A stretch of DNA of 64,000 nt from Pseudodonghicola flavimaris. GTDB taxonomy: Bacteria > Pseudomonadota > Alphaproteobacteria > Rhodobacterales > Rhodobacteraceae. The stretch lies in the NCBI RefSeq assembly GCF_030164425.1, contig NZ_JASNJD010000023.1, positions 27,359 through 91,358 of the forward strand, read 5' to 3'. A model generated the notes under the pieces. The model saw nothing but the letters and a program-made list of their open reading frames with translations, was not told the origin of the DNA and ran no database searches. Shown piece after piece: positions 34,309 to 42,784 of the stretch. The translations under genes were made by a program, and so were the position numbers. Numbering within the stretch: position 1 is the first letter of the stretch; every line of letters begins with the position of its first letter.

Positions 34309-35550
34309 TCAGACCCCGCCGTCGGGCCAGATGGTGTAGAGTTCCTGCGGCTTAGAGATGCCGCGCAGCACATAGCGGCCGAGCGAGACCAGATCATGTT
34401 TGCCGGCGCGGGCGACATCGAACACCGGCTCGGTCAGGATCACCCGCCGGCCCAGCGCTCGGTGCATTTCGGCGACCCGCGCGGTCAGGTTGACGGCAGG
34501 GCCGATCACGGTAAAATCCAGCCGGTCCTCGCCACCGATATTGCCGTAATAGAGCTGGCCGGCATGCAGCGCGAAGGTGCAGCGCGCCACCGGCAGCCCG
34601 TCGCGTTCGCGGTTCCGGTTGGCACGGGCGACCCGATCGCTGAGAACGGTGACCATATCGAGCGCGGCGCAGGCGGCATCGCGCGGGTCGGGGTGATCGA
34701 ACATCGCCAGAAGCCCGTCGCCCATGAACTTCAGCACATTGCCGCCGCGCTCCTGGATCGCGGTGACCGCCAGCCCGTGATAGGCGTTGAGCATGGCGAT
34801 CATCTCCGGCCCCGGGATCTGTTCGGCCAGCGAGGTGAAGCCGCTGAGGTCGAACAGGCAGACGACGGCGTCGAGCTCTTCGACCGAGCCGCGCTGGATC
34901 TCGCCCGACAGCACCCGCTGACCGGCATCCCGCCCCAGGTAGACCTGCAGCAGATCCTGCGCCATGCGGCGGTTCGCGGTCGCCTTCAGCGCCAGCCCCA
35001 GCGGCGGCAGGGTGCAGCGAATCAGGCTCAGGTCCTGCTCGGAAAACCCCTGCGGGGCGTCGGTCGTGTAAGACGCCAGCATCCCCTGTTTCGTGTTGTC
35101 GGGGTCGACATAATTCGAGGCGGGCGGCTTTTCGAAGAACAGGCCCGTCGCGAAATAGTCAGTGCCGCCCTGCTCCTTCAGATCGCGCAGGATCGGAAAC
35201 CGGTCTTCATCGACAGCGTCATCGAGATGCGCGCGAAATTCCATCTCGCCGCTTTTCAGCAGGTGATAGAGCGGGCTCTTGAGCCACGGCACCGGCGGCT
35301 CCACCCCATGTGCATAGCGCTCAAGAGAGATATTGCCGCCATCGCGCAACCAGTCGAAGCCGATGCCGCCGAACCGCGGGTGCAACGCCCGCTGCGCCAC
35401 ATGCAGCCGCATCAGCGGCAGACCGAAGCTCACCAGTTTCTCGCAATAGCCGGTGAGCAGATCTTCGCGCGCGGTGCCATCCAGCCCCCGGTCGACCAAC
35501 CAGGCGGACAGGGCAGAGACAGGCGGCAGGGAGGAATCGGTGTCGGACAT
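34309..35550 (-). CDS. Class III adenylate/guanylate cyclase
   Basis: A 413-residue soluble cyclase. The catalytic domain occupies about residues 215-400: the two metal-binding aspartates are in VVCLFDLSGFTSLAEQ and KFMGDGLLAMF, the lysine in NVLKFMGDG and aspartate in RLDFTVIGPAVNLTARV fit ATP selectivity, and N-x3-R in NLTAR serves the transition state. The first 200 residues form an unnamed sensor-like domain seen in alphaproteobacterial cyclases. ATG at 35550 is used; a GTG one codon earlier is possible, and the ribosome-binding site is weak. It is convergent with mipZ. Confidence 0.9.
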   Translation of the reverse strand: MSDTDSSLPPVSALSAWLVDRGLDGTAREDLLTGYCEKLVSFGLPLMRLHVAQRALHPRFGGIGFDWLRDGGNISLERYAHGVEPPVPWLKSPLYHLLKSGEMEFRAHLDDAVDEDRFPILRDLKEQGGTDYFATGLFFEKPPASNYVDPDNTKQGMLASYTTDAPQGFSEQDLSLIRCTLPPLGLALKATANRRMAQDLLQVYLGRDAGQRVLSGEIQRGSVEELDAVVCLFDLSGFTSLAEQIPGPEMIAMLNAYHGLAVTAIQERGGNVLKFMGDGLLAMFDHPDPRDAACAALDMVTVLSDRVARANRNRERDGLPVARCTFALHAGQLYYGNIGGEDRLDFTVIGPAVNLTARVAEMHRALGRRVILTEPVFDVARAGKHDLVSLGRYVLRGISKPQELYTIWPDGGV

Positions 35551-35618
35551 CACAGGGCTTTGCGCAAAGCGGAGAAAGGTTTCAACACCTTATAGAATGA
35601 CGCGCGAAATTCCGCAGT

Positions 35619-36080
35619 CTAGCCCCGATCGGCAAGCTGACGCAGCATACGCCGCAACAGGGCCTGATCCTCGGGACTGAACCGCGCCGCCAGCTGCGCG
35701 TCGTAGTCGCGCGCAACCCCGCTCAGATCGCGATAGGCCGCCTCGCCGGCCGGGGTCAGCTGCAGGATTTCCGAGCGCCGGTCGGCCTCGTCCGGGCTGC
35801 GGGTCAGGAACCGGCGCTCCTCCAGCCGGCGCACCGCGCGGCTGATCTTGGTCTTGTGAACCCGGGCCCGGTCGCCGATGTCCTTGGCCGTCATCCTGCC
35901 GTACATGCCCAGATGCGACAGCACCCGCCATTCGGTGCGCAGCATCCCGTAGCGCCCCTTATAGACGTTCTGGAACGCCAGAGAGGCCTCCTCCGCCGCC
36001 TGGTTCAACAGGAACGGCAGGAAGCTGGCAAGGTCGAAAGAGTCGGACTCCTCACCCGGATTTGTCAAATTTTCCTCCAT
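35619..36080 (-). CDS. MarR family regulator, probable repressor of hmgA
   Basis: A 153-residue winged-helix protein with MTAKDIGDRARVHKTKISRAVRRLEERRFLTR (the recognition and wing region, given in outline) and the DEADRRSEILQLTPAG wing typical of MarR proteins. It is divergent from hmgA, with only 61 bases between them, containing a strong inverted repeat. By this arrangement it probably represses hmgA-fahA and itself and is released by homogentisate or a related aromatic, which is inference. Confidence 0.88.
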   Translation of the reverse strand: MEENLTNPGEESDSFDLASFLPFLLNQAAEEASLAFQNVYKGRYGMLRTEWRVLSHLGMYGRMTAKDIGDRARVHKTKISRAVRRLEERRFLTRSPDEADRRSEILQLTPAGEAAYRDLSGVARDYDAQLAARFSPEDQALLRRMLRQLADRG

Positions 36081-36089
36081 CCTATATTG

Positions 36090-36109
36090 TTAGTTACAAA
36101 ATCAACTAA
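36090..36109. promoter_or_regulatory. Operator candidate between marR and hmgA
   Basis: TTAGTT-ACAAAATC-AACTAA is a perfect 6-bp dyad with an 8-base spacer, framed by an outer CTAT (36082-36085) and ATAG (36109-36112). It lies in the AT-rich centre of the divergent promoter region, 10 bases from the MarR start, as expected for an autorepressor site. Confidence 0.6.
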
Positions 36110-36141
36110 TAGGCAACAAGCATCAAAAGGAGGAACGCGCG

Positions 36142-37503
36142 ATGAATCGTCCCACCGATCCGCACCAGATGGTGCAGGCTGCGACGCCCTTCGGGACCAC
36201 CGAAGGTTATATGCCTGGATTTGGCAACGACTTTGAAACCGAAGCTCTGCCCGGCGCCCTGCCGCAGGGCATGAACAGCCCGCAGAAATGCAACTACGGG
36301 CTTTATGGCGAACAGCTCAGCGGCACGGCCTTTACCGCGCCGAGCCATCAGAACGAACGCACCTGGTGCTATCGCATCCGGCCGTCGGTCAAGCACAGCC
36401 ACCGCTATACCAAGATCGACCTGCCCTACTGGAAGTCGGCCCCCAACGTCGATCCCGACGTGGTCAGCCTGGGCCAGTACCGCTGGGATCCCGTCCCGGT
36501 CAGCGATCAGCCGCTGACCTGGCTGACCGGCATGCGCACCATGACCACCGCGGGCGACGTGAACACCCAGGTCGGCATGGCCAGCCACATCTATCTGGTC
36601 ACGGCCTCGATGAAGGACGATTACTTCTTCTCCGCCGATTCCGAGCTGCTGATCGTGCCGCAGGAGGGCCGGCTGCGCTTCGCCACCGAGCTGGGGATCA
36701 TCGATCTCGAACCCAAGGAGATCGCGATCATCCCGCGCGGCCTGCTCTATCGCGTCGAAGTGCTGGAAGGGCCCGCCCGTGGCTTCGTCTGCGAGAACTA
36801 CGGTCAGAAATTCGAACTGCCGGGCCGCGGCCCGATCGGCGCCAACTGCATGGCCAACCGCCGCGACTTCAAGACGCCGGTCGCCGCTTTCGAGGATCGC
36901 GACGCGCCCTCGACCGTGACGATCAAATGGTGCGGCCAGTTCCATGTCACCCAGATCGACCACAGCCCGCTGGATGTGGTGGCCTGGCACGGCAACTATG
37001 CGCCAGTGAAATACGATCTGCGCACCTACTGCCCGGTCGGCTCGATCCTGTTCGATCACCCCGATCCGTCGATCTTCACCGTGCTGACGGCGCCCTCCGG
37101 CGTACCGGGCACCGCCAACATCGACTTCGTGCTGTTCCGCGAACGCTGGATGGTGATGGAAGATACCTTCCGTCCCCCGTGGTATCACAAGAACATCATG
37201 TCCGAGCTGATGGGCAACATCTACGGCCAGTATGACGCGAAACCGCAGGGCTTCGTGCCGGGCGGGATGTCGCTCCACAACATGATGCTGCCGCACGGGC
37301 CGGACAAGAACGCCTTCGAGGGTGCCTCGAACGCCGATCTCAAGCCCGAGAAGCTCGACAACACCATGTCTTTCATGTTCGAAACGCGCTTCCCGCAGCA
37401 CCTGACCGCCTTCGCCGCGAAGGAGGCCCCGCTGCAAGACGACTACATCGACTGCTGGGCCGATATCGAAAAGAAGTTCGACGGCACGCCCGGCAAGAAG
37501 TAA
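36142..37503 (+). CDS. hmgA: Homogentisate 1,2-dioxygenase
   Basis: Opens the ring of homogentisate to maleylacetoacetate in phenylalanine/tyrosine catabolism, using non-haem iron. The 453-residue cupin protein opens with [20 protein letters not shown], the family N-terminus, and its iron ligands lie in [14 protein letters not shown] (His and Glu six residues later) and in MLPHGPD (second His). The strong AAAAGGAGG site lies 8 bases before the ATG. It is followed by fahA after an 80-base gap with a stem-loop. Confidence 0.98.
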   Translation: MNRPTDPHQMVQAATPFGTTEGYMPGFGNDFETEALPGALPQGMNSPQKCNYGLYGEQLSGTAFTAPSHQNERTWCYRIRPSVKHSHRYTKIDLPYWKSAPNVDPDVVSLGQYRWDPVPVSDQPLTWLTGMRTMTTAGDVNTQVGMASHIYLVTASMKDDYFFSADSELLIVPQEGRLRFATELGIIDLEPKEIAIIPRGLLYRVEVLEGPARGFVCENYGQKFELPGRGPIGANCMANRRDFKTPVAAFEDRDAPSTVTIKWCGQFHVTQIDHSPLDVVAWHGNYAPVKYDLRTYCPVGSILFDHPDPSIFTVLTAPSGVPGTANIDFVLFRERWMVMEDTFRPPWYHKNIMSELMGNIYGQYDAKPQGFVPGGMSLHNMMLPHGPDKNAFEGASNADLKPEKLDNTMSFMFETRFPQHLTAFAAKEAPLQDDYIDCWADIEKKFDGTPGKK

Positions 37504-37524
37504 GCCGTAGGAACAATCGAATTT

Positions 37525-37559
37525 TCTTGCCAGGTTTCCCCCAGGGACTCCTGGCAAGA
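37525..37559 (+). other. Stem-loop between hmgA and fahA
   Basis: TCTTGCCAGG pairs perfectly with CCTGGCAAGA over a 15-base loop that holds CCC and GGG. It lies 22 bases after the hmgA stop and 25 before the fahA start. Without a T-run it is more likely a stability or processing element than a terminator. Confidence 0.55.
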
Positions 37560-37583
37560 CCCACGTAAGTTTTGGGAGACCCC

Positions 37584-38843
37584 ATGCCCCTGATGAAAAG
37601 CTGGGTGGAAAGCGCCAATTCCGCCGACTGCCCCTTTCCGCTGAACAACCTGCCCTATGGCGTGTTCTCGACCGCTGACACCGAACCGCATTGCGGCGTT
37701 GCCATCGGCGATCAGATCCTTGACGTGACCGCCGCCGAAGAGGCCGGGCTGATCAGCCTGACCGATGCGCCGGTCTTCGACGTGCCGTTCTGGAACGCGC
37801 TGATGGAAGAAGGCCCCGCCGTCTGGGCCGCGCTGCGCGAACGTCTGACCGCGCTGCTGTCCGCAGGCGCCGACGAGGCCGACAAGGTCGCCGCCTTCCT
37901 GGTGCCGATGGCCGCGGCCGAGATGCACATGCCCTTCGCGGTCAGCGAATACACCGATTTCTATGCCGGCAAGCATCACGCCTTCAACGTCGGCTCGATC
38001 TTCCGCGGGCCGGAAAACGCGCTGCCGCCGAACTGGCTGCACATCCCCATCGGCTATAACGGCCGGGCCTCCTCCGTCGTCGTCTCCGGCACCGAGGTGC
38101 GTCGCCCCTGGGGGCAGCTCAAGGGACCGAACGACGCCGTGCCGCGCTTCGCCCCCTGTGCCCGCTTCGACATCGAGCTGGAAATGGGTGCCATCGTCGG
38201 CACCGCCTCGGACGGGCCGATCACCGTGCAGGAAGCCGATGACAACATCTTCGGCTATGTGCTGCTGAACGACTGGTCGGCGCGCGATATCCAGGCCTGG
38301 GAATACCAGCCGCTGGGGCCGTTCCAGGCCAAGGCGACGGCCACCACCATCAGCCCCTGGATCGTGACCAAGGCGGCGCTGGAGCCCTTCCGCACCGACA
38401 CCCCGGCGCGTGAGGTCGAGCTCTTGCCGCATCTGAAGGACTGCGGCCCGATGCTCTATGACATCGCGCTCGAGGTCACGCTGCAGCCCGAGGACGGCAC
38501 CGAAGCCACCATCTCCGAAACCAACTACAAGGAGATGTATTATTCCGCCGCGCAGCAGCTGGCGCATCACACCACTGCCGGCTCGCCGATGAACGTGGGC
38601 GATCTGCTGGGCTCCGGCACCATTTCGGGCCCGACCAAGGACAGCCGTGGCTCGCTGCTGGAAATCAGCTGGAGCGGCAAGGAACCGGTCGAACTGCCCG
38701 GCGGCGTCACCCGCAGCTTCATCGAAGACAACGACACGCTGACCCTGAAAGGGGCCGCCAAGGGCGATGGCTATACCATCGGCTTCGGTGATTGTGTCGG
38801 CAAGGTGGTGCCGGCGCTGGCCGACCCCTACGCGCGGGACTGA
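37584..38843 (+). CDS. fahA: Fumarylacetoacetase
   Basis: Hydrolyses fumarylacetoacetate to fumarate and acetoacetate, the final step of tyrosine catabolism. The 419-residue protein matches the family in length. Metal and catalytic residues appear in YTDFYAGKHHAFNVG (Asp ligand, His base), FDIELEMGA (two Glu ligands) and NDWSARDIQAWEY (Asp ligand), followed by GPFQAKATATTISPW. ATG at 37584 has GGGAGA 5 bases before it; a TTG four codons upstream is less likely. Confidence 0.97.
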   Translation: MPLMKSWVESANSADCPFPLNNLPYGVFSTADTEPHCGVAIGDQILDVTAAEEAGLISLTDAPVFDVPFWNALMEEGPAVWAALRERLTALLSAGADEADKVAAFLVPMAAAEMHMPFAVSEYTDFYAGKHHAFNVGSIFRGPENALPPNWLHIPIGYNGRASSVVVSGTEVRRPWGQLKGPNDAVPRFAPCARFDIELEMGAIVGTASDGPITVQEADDNIFGYVLLNDWSARDIQAWEYQPLGPFQAKATATTISPWIVTKAALEPFRTDTPAREVELLPHLKDCGPMLYDIALEVTLQPEDGTEATISETNYKEMYYSAAQQLAHHTTAGSPMNVGDLLGSGTISGPTKDSRGSLLEISWSGKEPVELPGGVTRSFIEDNDTLTLKGAAKGDGYTIGFGDCVGKVVPALADPYARD

Positions 38844-38853
38844 TCCCCGCGGC

Positions 38854-39432
38854 TCAGACCGCTGCCTGCCAATCCACCACGGCGGGCAGCGGCCACAGCA
38901 GCATCAGGATGTTCAGCGCCAGCCCGTCGCGGATCAGCCAGGTGGTCAGCAGTTCGAAGCCAAGGACCACCGCCACGCTGGCCCAGACCGGCAGCCGCCG
39001 GGCCAGGGCAAATCCCAGCAGCATCGCCAGGATATCGCAGACGGAGTTGATCACCGCATCGCCGTTATAGGTCACCGACACGGTGGCGCTGCGATAACGT
39101 TCGATGATCCAGGGGGTATTCTCGACGATCTCCCAGGCGCATTCGACCAGCAGCGCCACGACCAGACGCCGGTCCAGCGACCAATTCCGCGCGACCCACC
39201 ACAGCGCGGCATAGAACAGCAGGCCGTGCAGCAGGTGGCTAGGCGTATACCAGTCGAACAGCGACTGGCTGCTCGGTCCCGGGTCGCCCGGGGCATACCA
39301 GATTGCGACATGGCCGCAGGGGCAGATCAGATTGCGCCCCATCGCCCAGAGACAGAGCGCCGTGGCGGCAACGATCGCCGCGAGCAGAAATGCGAAGGAC
39401 AGAGAGCCGGGCCGGCGTGAGGACTGCAGCAT
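38854..39432 (-). CDS. UPF0314 / DUF2585 family membrane protein
   Basis: A 192-residue inner-membrane protein with about five helices, recognisable by the segments GHVAIWYAPGDPGPSSQSLF, DWYTPSHLLHG and VECAWEIVENTPWIIERYR (in part), all typical of DUF2585, a family of alphaproteobacterial proteins without known function. It is antisense to the flanking fahA and maiA, and so breaks the homogentisate operon into two transcription units. Confidence 0.9.
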   Translation of the reverse strand: MLQSSRRPGSLSFAFLLAAIVAATALCLWAMGRNLICPCGHVAIWYAPGDPGPSSQSLFDWYTPSHLLHGLLFYAALWWVARNWSLDRRLVVALLVECAWEIVENTPWIIERYRSATVSVTYNGDAVINSVCDILAMLLGFALARRLPVWASVAVVLGFELLTTWLIRDGLALNILMLLWPLPAVVDWQAAV

Positions 39433-39591
39433 GGCGCGACATCACCATGCCGGCCCGGCCCCGTCCACCGAAAACCGGACCACCCCGGCCGGGCCGCGTG
39501 GCGGCGCCTTTCGTATGGCCGGGACAGACTGAACCCATTAGCCTCCGCCGCGACGTGCCCCGCCGGCGGGCCGAAGAACAGGAGAACGGAC

Positions 39592-40230
39592 ATGAGCGAT
39601 ACAGTGCTCTATGATTACTGGCGGTCCTCCGCCGCCTACCGGATGCGGATCGCGCTCAATCTCGCCGGGATCGACTATACCTCCGTCTCGGTCGACCTGA
39701 CGAAGAAGGAACAGAAGGCCCCCGACCATGTCGCCCGCAACCCGCAGGGGCTGGTGCCGGTGCTGGATATCGACGGGCTGCGGCTGACCCAGTCGCTGGC
39801 GATGCTGGACTATCTCGATTCCACCCGCGATATGGGACTGCTGCCCAAGGAACCGGTGGAGCGTGCCCGGCAGATGGCCATCGCCCTGGCCATCGCGGTG
39901 GACATCCACCCGATCTGCAACCTGCAGGTCATCAACTATGTCGCCCAGATCACCGACGACAAACCCAACGTGCGCGAAGACTGGATGCAGCAGTTCATCC
40001 GCCCCGGTCTTGCGGCGGTCGAGGACATGCTGGCCGGCTTCGAACAGGCCCCCTTTGCCTGCGGCGATGCACCCGGCCTGGTCGATATCTGCCTGATGCC
40101 GCAGCTCTACAACGCGCATCGCTGGGGCGTCGATGTCTCCGACCTGACCCGCATCTGCGGGGTGGAAACCGCCTGCGCCGCGCATCCGGCTTTCGCCGCG
40201 GCCTATCCCGACGCCAACAAGCCGGCCTGA
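39592..40230 (+). CDS. maiA: Maleylacetoacetate isomerase (zeta-class GST)
   Basis: Isomerises maleylacetoacetate to fumarylacetoacetate with glutathione, linking hmgA and fahA. The 212-residue protein has the zeta-class signature YDYWRSSAAYRMRIALNLAG, where the first serine of RSSAAYR activates glutathione, the NPQGLVPVLDIDG loop, and CGDAPGLVDICLMPQLYNAHRWG in the second domain (in part). It has a CAGGAGAA site and likely its own promoter because the gene before it faces the other way. Confidence 0.96.
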   Translation: MSDTVLYDYWRSSAAYRMRIALNLAGIDYTSVSVDLTKKEQKAPDHVARNPQGLVPVLDIDGLRLTQSLAMLDYLDSTRDMGLLPKEPVERARQMAIALAIAVDIHPICNLQVINYVAQITDDKPNVREDWMQQFIRPGLAAVEDMLAGFEQAPFACGDAPGLVDICLMPQLYNAHRWGVDVSDLTRICGVETACAAHPAFAAAYPDANKPA

Positions 40231-40252
40231 TCGCCGCCTGTCCCGATGCCGT

Positions 40253-40273
40253 CGGGGGCCGCAACGGCCCCCG
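40253..40273. terminator. Stem-loop between convergent maiA and hpaR
   Basis: CGGGGGCCG-CAA-CGGCCCCCG is a perfect 9-bp stem with a 3-base loop in the 54-base gap between converging genes. There is no T-run on either side, so it may act with Rho or as a barrier. Confidence 0.55.
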
Positions 40274-40284
40274 GCCCCTTCACC

Positions 40285-40725
40285 TCAGTCCGCCGCCCGG
40301 CCGGAGGACAGCTCGTTCAGCAGATCGAGCAGTGATTCATAGCGCTCCGCCCCCAGCCGTTCGCGCACGGCCTCGTTCAGGGCGATGCTCGCCTCCAGGT
40401 TCTCCGCGATCAGGGCGGAGCCCGCGGCGCTGATCTCGATGATCTGCTTGCGCCCGTCGGTCTGGTCCCGCCGCCGCGCGATCAGCCCGTGTTCTTCCAG
40501 CTTCTGCAAAATGCGCGTCAGGCTCGGCAACAGAAGACAGGCGACCTCGGCGATGCGGGTCGGCTCCATCGCGCCCCCCTCGTCCAGAACCCTGAGCACC
40601 CGCCACTGCTGTTCGGTGATCCCGACATTGGTCAGCATCGCCCGGATCGGGCCCATCACCTCTTCCCGCGCGCGCAGCAGCGCGATCGGCAGGGAGCGGT
40701 CGGTCGAGGGTAGTTTTCGGGTCAT
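40285..40725 (-). CDS. hpaR: Homoprotocatechuate degradation regulator HpaR (MarR family)
   Basis: A 146-residue MarR-type repressor. The opening MTRKLPSTDRSLPIALLRAREEVM is the HpaR signature (given here as the first residues), with the winged helix LLPSLTRILQKLEEHGLIAR and the wing RDQTDGRKQIIEI. HpaR represses the hpa meta-cleavage operon and is released by homoprotocatechuate or related acids. The ATG at 40725 gives the conserved N-terminus; a GTG eight codons upstream also exists. It is divergent from hpaF. Confidence 0.9.
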   Translation of the reverse strand: MTRKLPSTDRSLPIALLRAREEVMGPIRAMLTNVGITEQQWRVLRVLDEGGAMEPTRIAEVACLLLPSLTRILQKLEEHGLIARRRDQTDGRKQIIEISAAGSALIAENLEASIALNEAVRERLGAERYESLLDLLNELSSGRAAD

Positions 40726-40781
40726 GAGAGAGTTTTGCCGATCCGCCACGACTCGCGCAATGCGAGAATCCGTCTTTTAGC

Positions 40782-40815
40782 TTGACGAATCTGCAAAATT
40801 CATGAACATGTTAAT
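40782..40815 (+). promoter_or_regulatory. hpa operon promoter and HpaR operator candidate
   Basis: TTGACG at 40782-40787 is a good -35 element; the -10 is unclear. The dyad AT-G-AACATGTT-A-AT (40802-40815, one mismatched pair) covers the expected -10 position, a natural place for HpaR to bind. A second dyad, CTCGC-GCAAT-GCGAG, lies at 40752-40766. Which one HpaR uses is not known. Confidence 0.4.
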
Positions 40816-40839
40816 TATATGAAGGAAGGGAGGAGCCTC

Positions 40840-41226
40840 ATGGCGCATCTGATGGTGGATTATTCCCCCAATGTAGAAGACTGGGTCGATATGGCCCGTT
40901 TCTGCGATGTGCTGCGGATCGCCGCCATCGAGACCGAAGCGCTGCCGATGCCCGGGATCCGGGTCCGGGCGATGCGCGCCGATCATGTCTCCATCGCCGA
41001 TGGCAGCGACGCCCACGGCTATATCGACATCTCGGTCCGGCTGCGCGGCGGCCGCGATCTGGACACCCGAAAGGCGGCCACGGCACATATCTTCGCCGCC
41101 GCCGAGACCTTTCTGAAACCGGTGATGGCGACCCGCTCGCTCGCCCTGTCGCTGGAGATGCGCGACATCGATCCCGACCTTGCGCCGAAAACCGGCACCA
41201 TCCGTGACCATCTGAAAAAGGGCTGA
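40840..41226 (+). CDS. hpaF: 5-carboxymethyl-2-hydroxymuconate delta-isomerase, lacking the N-terminal proline
   Basis: A 128-residue tautomerase-superfamily protein expected to convert 5-carboxymethyl-2-hydroxymuconate to its 2-oxo isomer in homoprotocatechuate breakdown. Family features are the MxHLxxxYSPN start, ALPMPGIRVRAMRADHV and the HGYIDISVRLRGGRDLDTRK core. The family base catalyst is the proline exposed after removal of the initiator Met; here codon 2 is GCG (Ala), one base from CCG (Pro). The start is well supported by GGGAGGAG 5 bases before the ATG. It is the first gene of the hpa operon, 4 bases before hpaE. Confidence 0.85.
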   Translation: MAHLMVDYSPNVEDWVDMARFCDVLRIAAIETEALPMPGIRVRAMRADHVSIADGSDAHGYIDISVRLRGGRDLDTRKAATAHIFAAAETFLKPVMATRSLALSLEMRDIDPDLAPKTGTIRDHLKKG

Positions 41227-41230
41227 TCCC

Positions 41231-42742
41231 ATGACCGCCTTGACCGACAATCTGACCAAGCTCGACGGCTATCTGGCCCGCTTCCGGCCGCATGGCATTC
41301 AGAACCTGATCGCCGGGGAAACCCGGCCCGCCGCCTCCGGCTCCGTTTTCGACACGGTTTCCCCGGTCGACGAAAGCGTGATCTGCCCGGTCGCCCGCGG
41401 CGGGGTGGAGGACATCGACGCCGCCGCGCAGGCCGCCAAAGCCGCCTTTCCCGCCTGGCGCGACATGCCCGCCGCCGAGCGCAAGAAAATCCTGATCCGC
41501 ATCGCCGAGCTGATCGAGGCCCGGGCCGAGGAAATCGCGCTCTGCGAATGCTGGGACACCGGCCAGGCACTGCGCTTCATGTCCAAGGCGGCGCTGCGTG
41601 GCGCCGCGAACTTCCGCTTCTTCGCCGACAAGGTGACCTCGGCCCGCGACGGGCAGAACCTGCGGTCGCCGACGCTGATGAACGTGACGACGCGGGTGCC
41701 GATCGGCCCGGTCGGGGTGATCACCCCCTGGAACACGCCCTTCATGCTGTCGACCTGGAAGATCGCCCCGGCGCTGGCCGCCGGCTGTACCATCGTCCAC
41801 AAGCCGGCCGAATTCAGCCCGCTGACCGCCCGCATCCTGGCCGAGATCGCGCATGAGGCCGGCCTGCCCGACGGGGTGTGGAACCTGGTCAACGGCTTCG
41901 GCGAGGATGCCGGCCGTGCCCTGACCGAACACCCCGCGATCAAGGCCATCGCCTTCGTCGGCGAAAGCCGCACCGGCTCGATGATCATGAAACAGGGCGC
42001 CGATACGCTGAAGCGGGTGCATTTCGAACTGGGCGGCAAGAACCCCGTCGTGGTCTTCGACGACGCCGATCTGGACCGCGCGCTCGATGCCGCGATCTTC
42101 ATGATCTATTCGCTGAACGGGGAACGCTGCACCTCGTCGTCGCGGCTGCTGGTGCAGGACACGATCGCCGATGAATTCGAGGCCAAGCTGATCGAGCGGG
42201 TGAACAACATCCGGGTCGGCCACCCGCTGGACCCGGAAACCGAAATCGGCCCGCTGATCCACAAGGTGCATTTCGACAAGGTGACCTCCTATTTCGACAT
42301 CGCGAAACAGGATGGCGCCACCGTCGCCGCCGGCGGCTGCCGGGTCGGAGAGGAAGGCTGGTTCGTCCGCCCGACCCTGTTCACCGGCGCCAGCACCGAC
42401 ATGACCATCGCCCAGGAAGAGATCTTCGGCCCGGTCCTGACCGCGATCCGCTTCGCCGACGAGGCCGAGGCGCTGCAGGTCGCCAATGACACCGAATACG
42501 GGCTGACCGCCTATGTCTGGACCAACGATCTGACCCGCGCCCTGCGCTTTACCGATGCGCTGGAGGCCGGGATGATCTGGGTGAATTCGGAGAATGTCCG
42601 CCACCTGCCCACCCCCTTCGGCGGGGTCAAGGCCAGCGGCATCGGCCGCGACGGCGGCGACTGGTCGTTCGAATTCTACATGGAGCAAAAGCACATCGGC
42701 TTTGCCCTGGGCCAGCACAAGATCCCGCGTCTGGGCGCCTGA
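41231..42742 (+). CDS. hpaE: 5-carboxymethyl-2-hydroxymuconate semialdehyde dehydrogenase
   Basis: An NAD-dependent aldehyde dehydrogenase that oxidises the ring-fission semialdehyde to 5-carboxymethyl-2-hydroxymuconate. The 503-residue protein has catalytic Cys300 (NGERCTSSSRLL) and general base Glu266 (FELGGKNPVVVF), the oxyanion Asn in ITPWNTPFML and the cofactor glycines FVGESRTGS. The HpaE assignment rests on its high likeness in the CTSSSRLL region and on its place between hpaF and hpaD. Confidence 0.95.
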   Translation: MTALTDNLTKLDGYLARFRPHGIQNLIAGETRPAASGSVFDTVSPVDESVICPVARGGVEDIDAAAQAAKAAFPAWRDMPAAERKKILIRIAELIEARAEEIALCECWDTGQALRFMSKAALRGAANFRFFADKVTSARDGQNLRSPTLMNVTTRVPIGPVGVITPWNTPFMLSTWKIAPALAAGCTIVHKPAEFSPLTARILAEIAHEAGLPDGVWNLVNGFGEDAGRALTEHPAIKAIAFVGESRTGSMIMKQGADTLKRVHFELGGKNPVVVFDDADLDRALDAAIFMIYSLNGERCTSSSRLLVQDTIADEFEAKLIERVNNIRVGHPLDPETEIGPLIHKVHFDKVTSYFDIAKQDGATVAAGGCRVGEEGWFVRPTLFTGASTDMTIAQEEIFGPVLTAIRFADEAEALQVANDTEYGLTAYVWTNDLTRALRFTDALEAGMIWVNSENVRHLPTPFGGVKASGIGRDGGDWSFEFYMEQKHIGFALGQHKIPRLGA

Positions 42743-42784
42743 GCCCGACCCAATTGTCACGAGTGGTTTCAGGAGGAGGAGACC

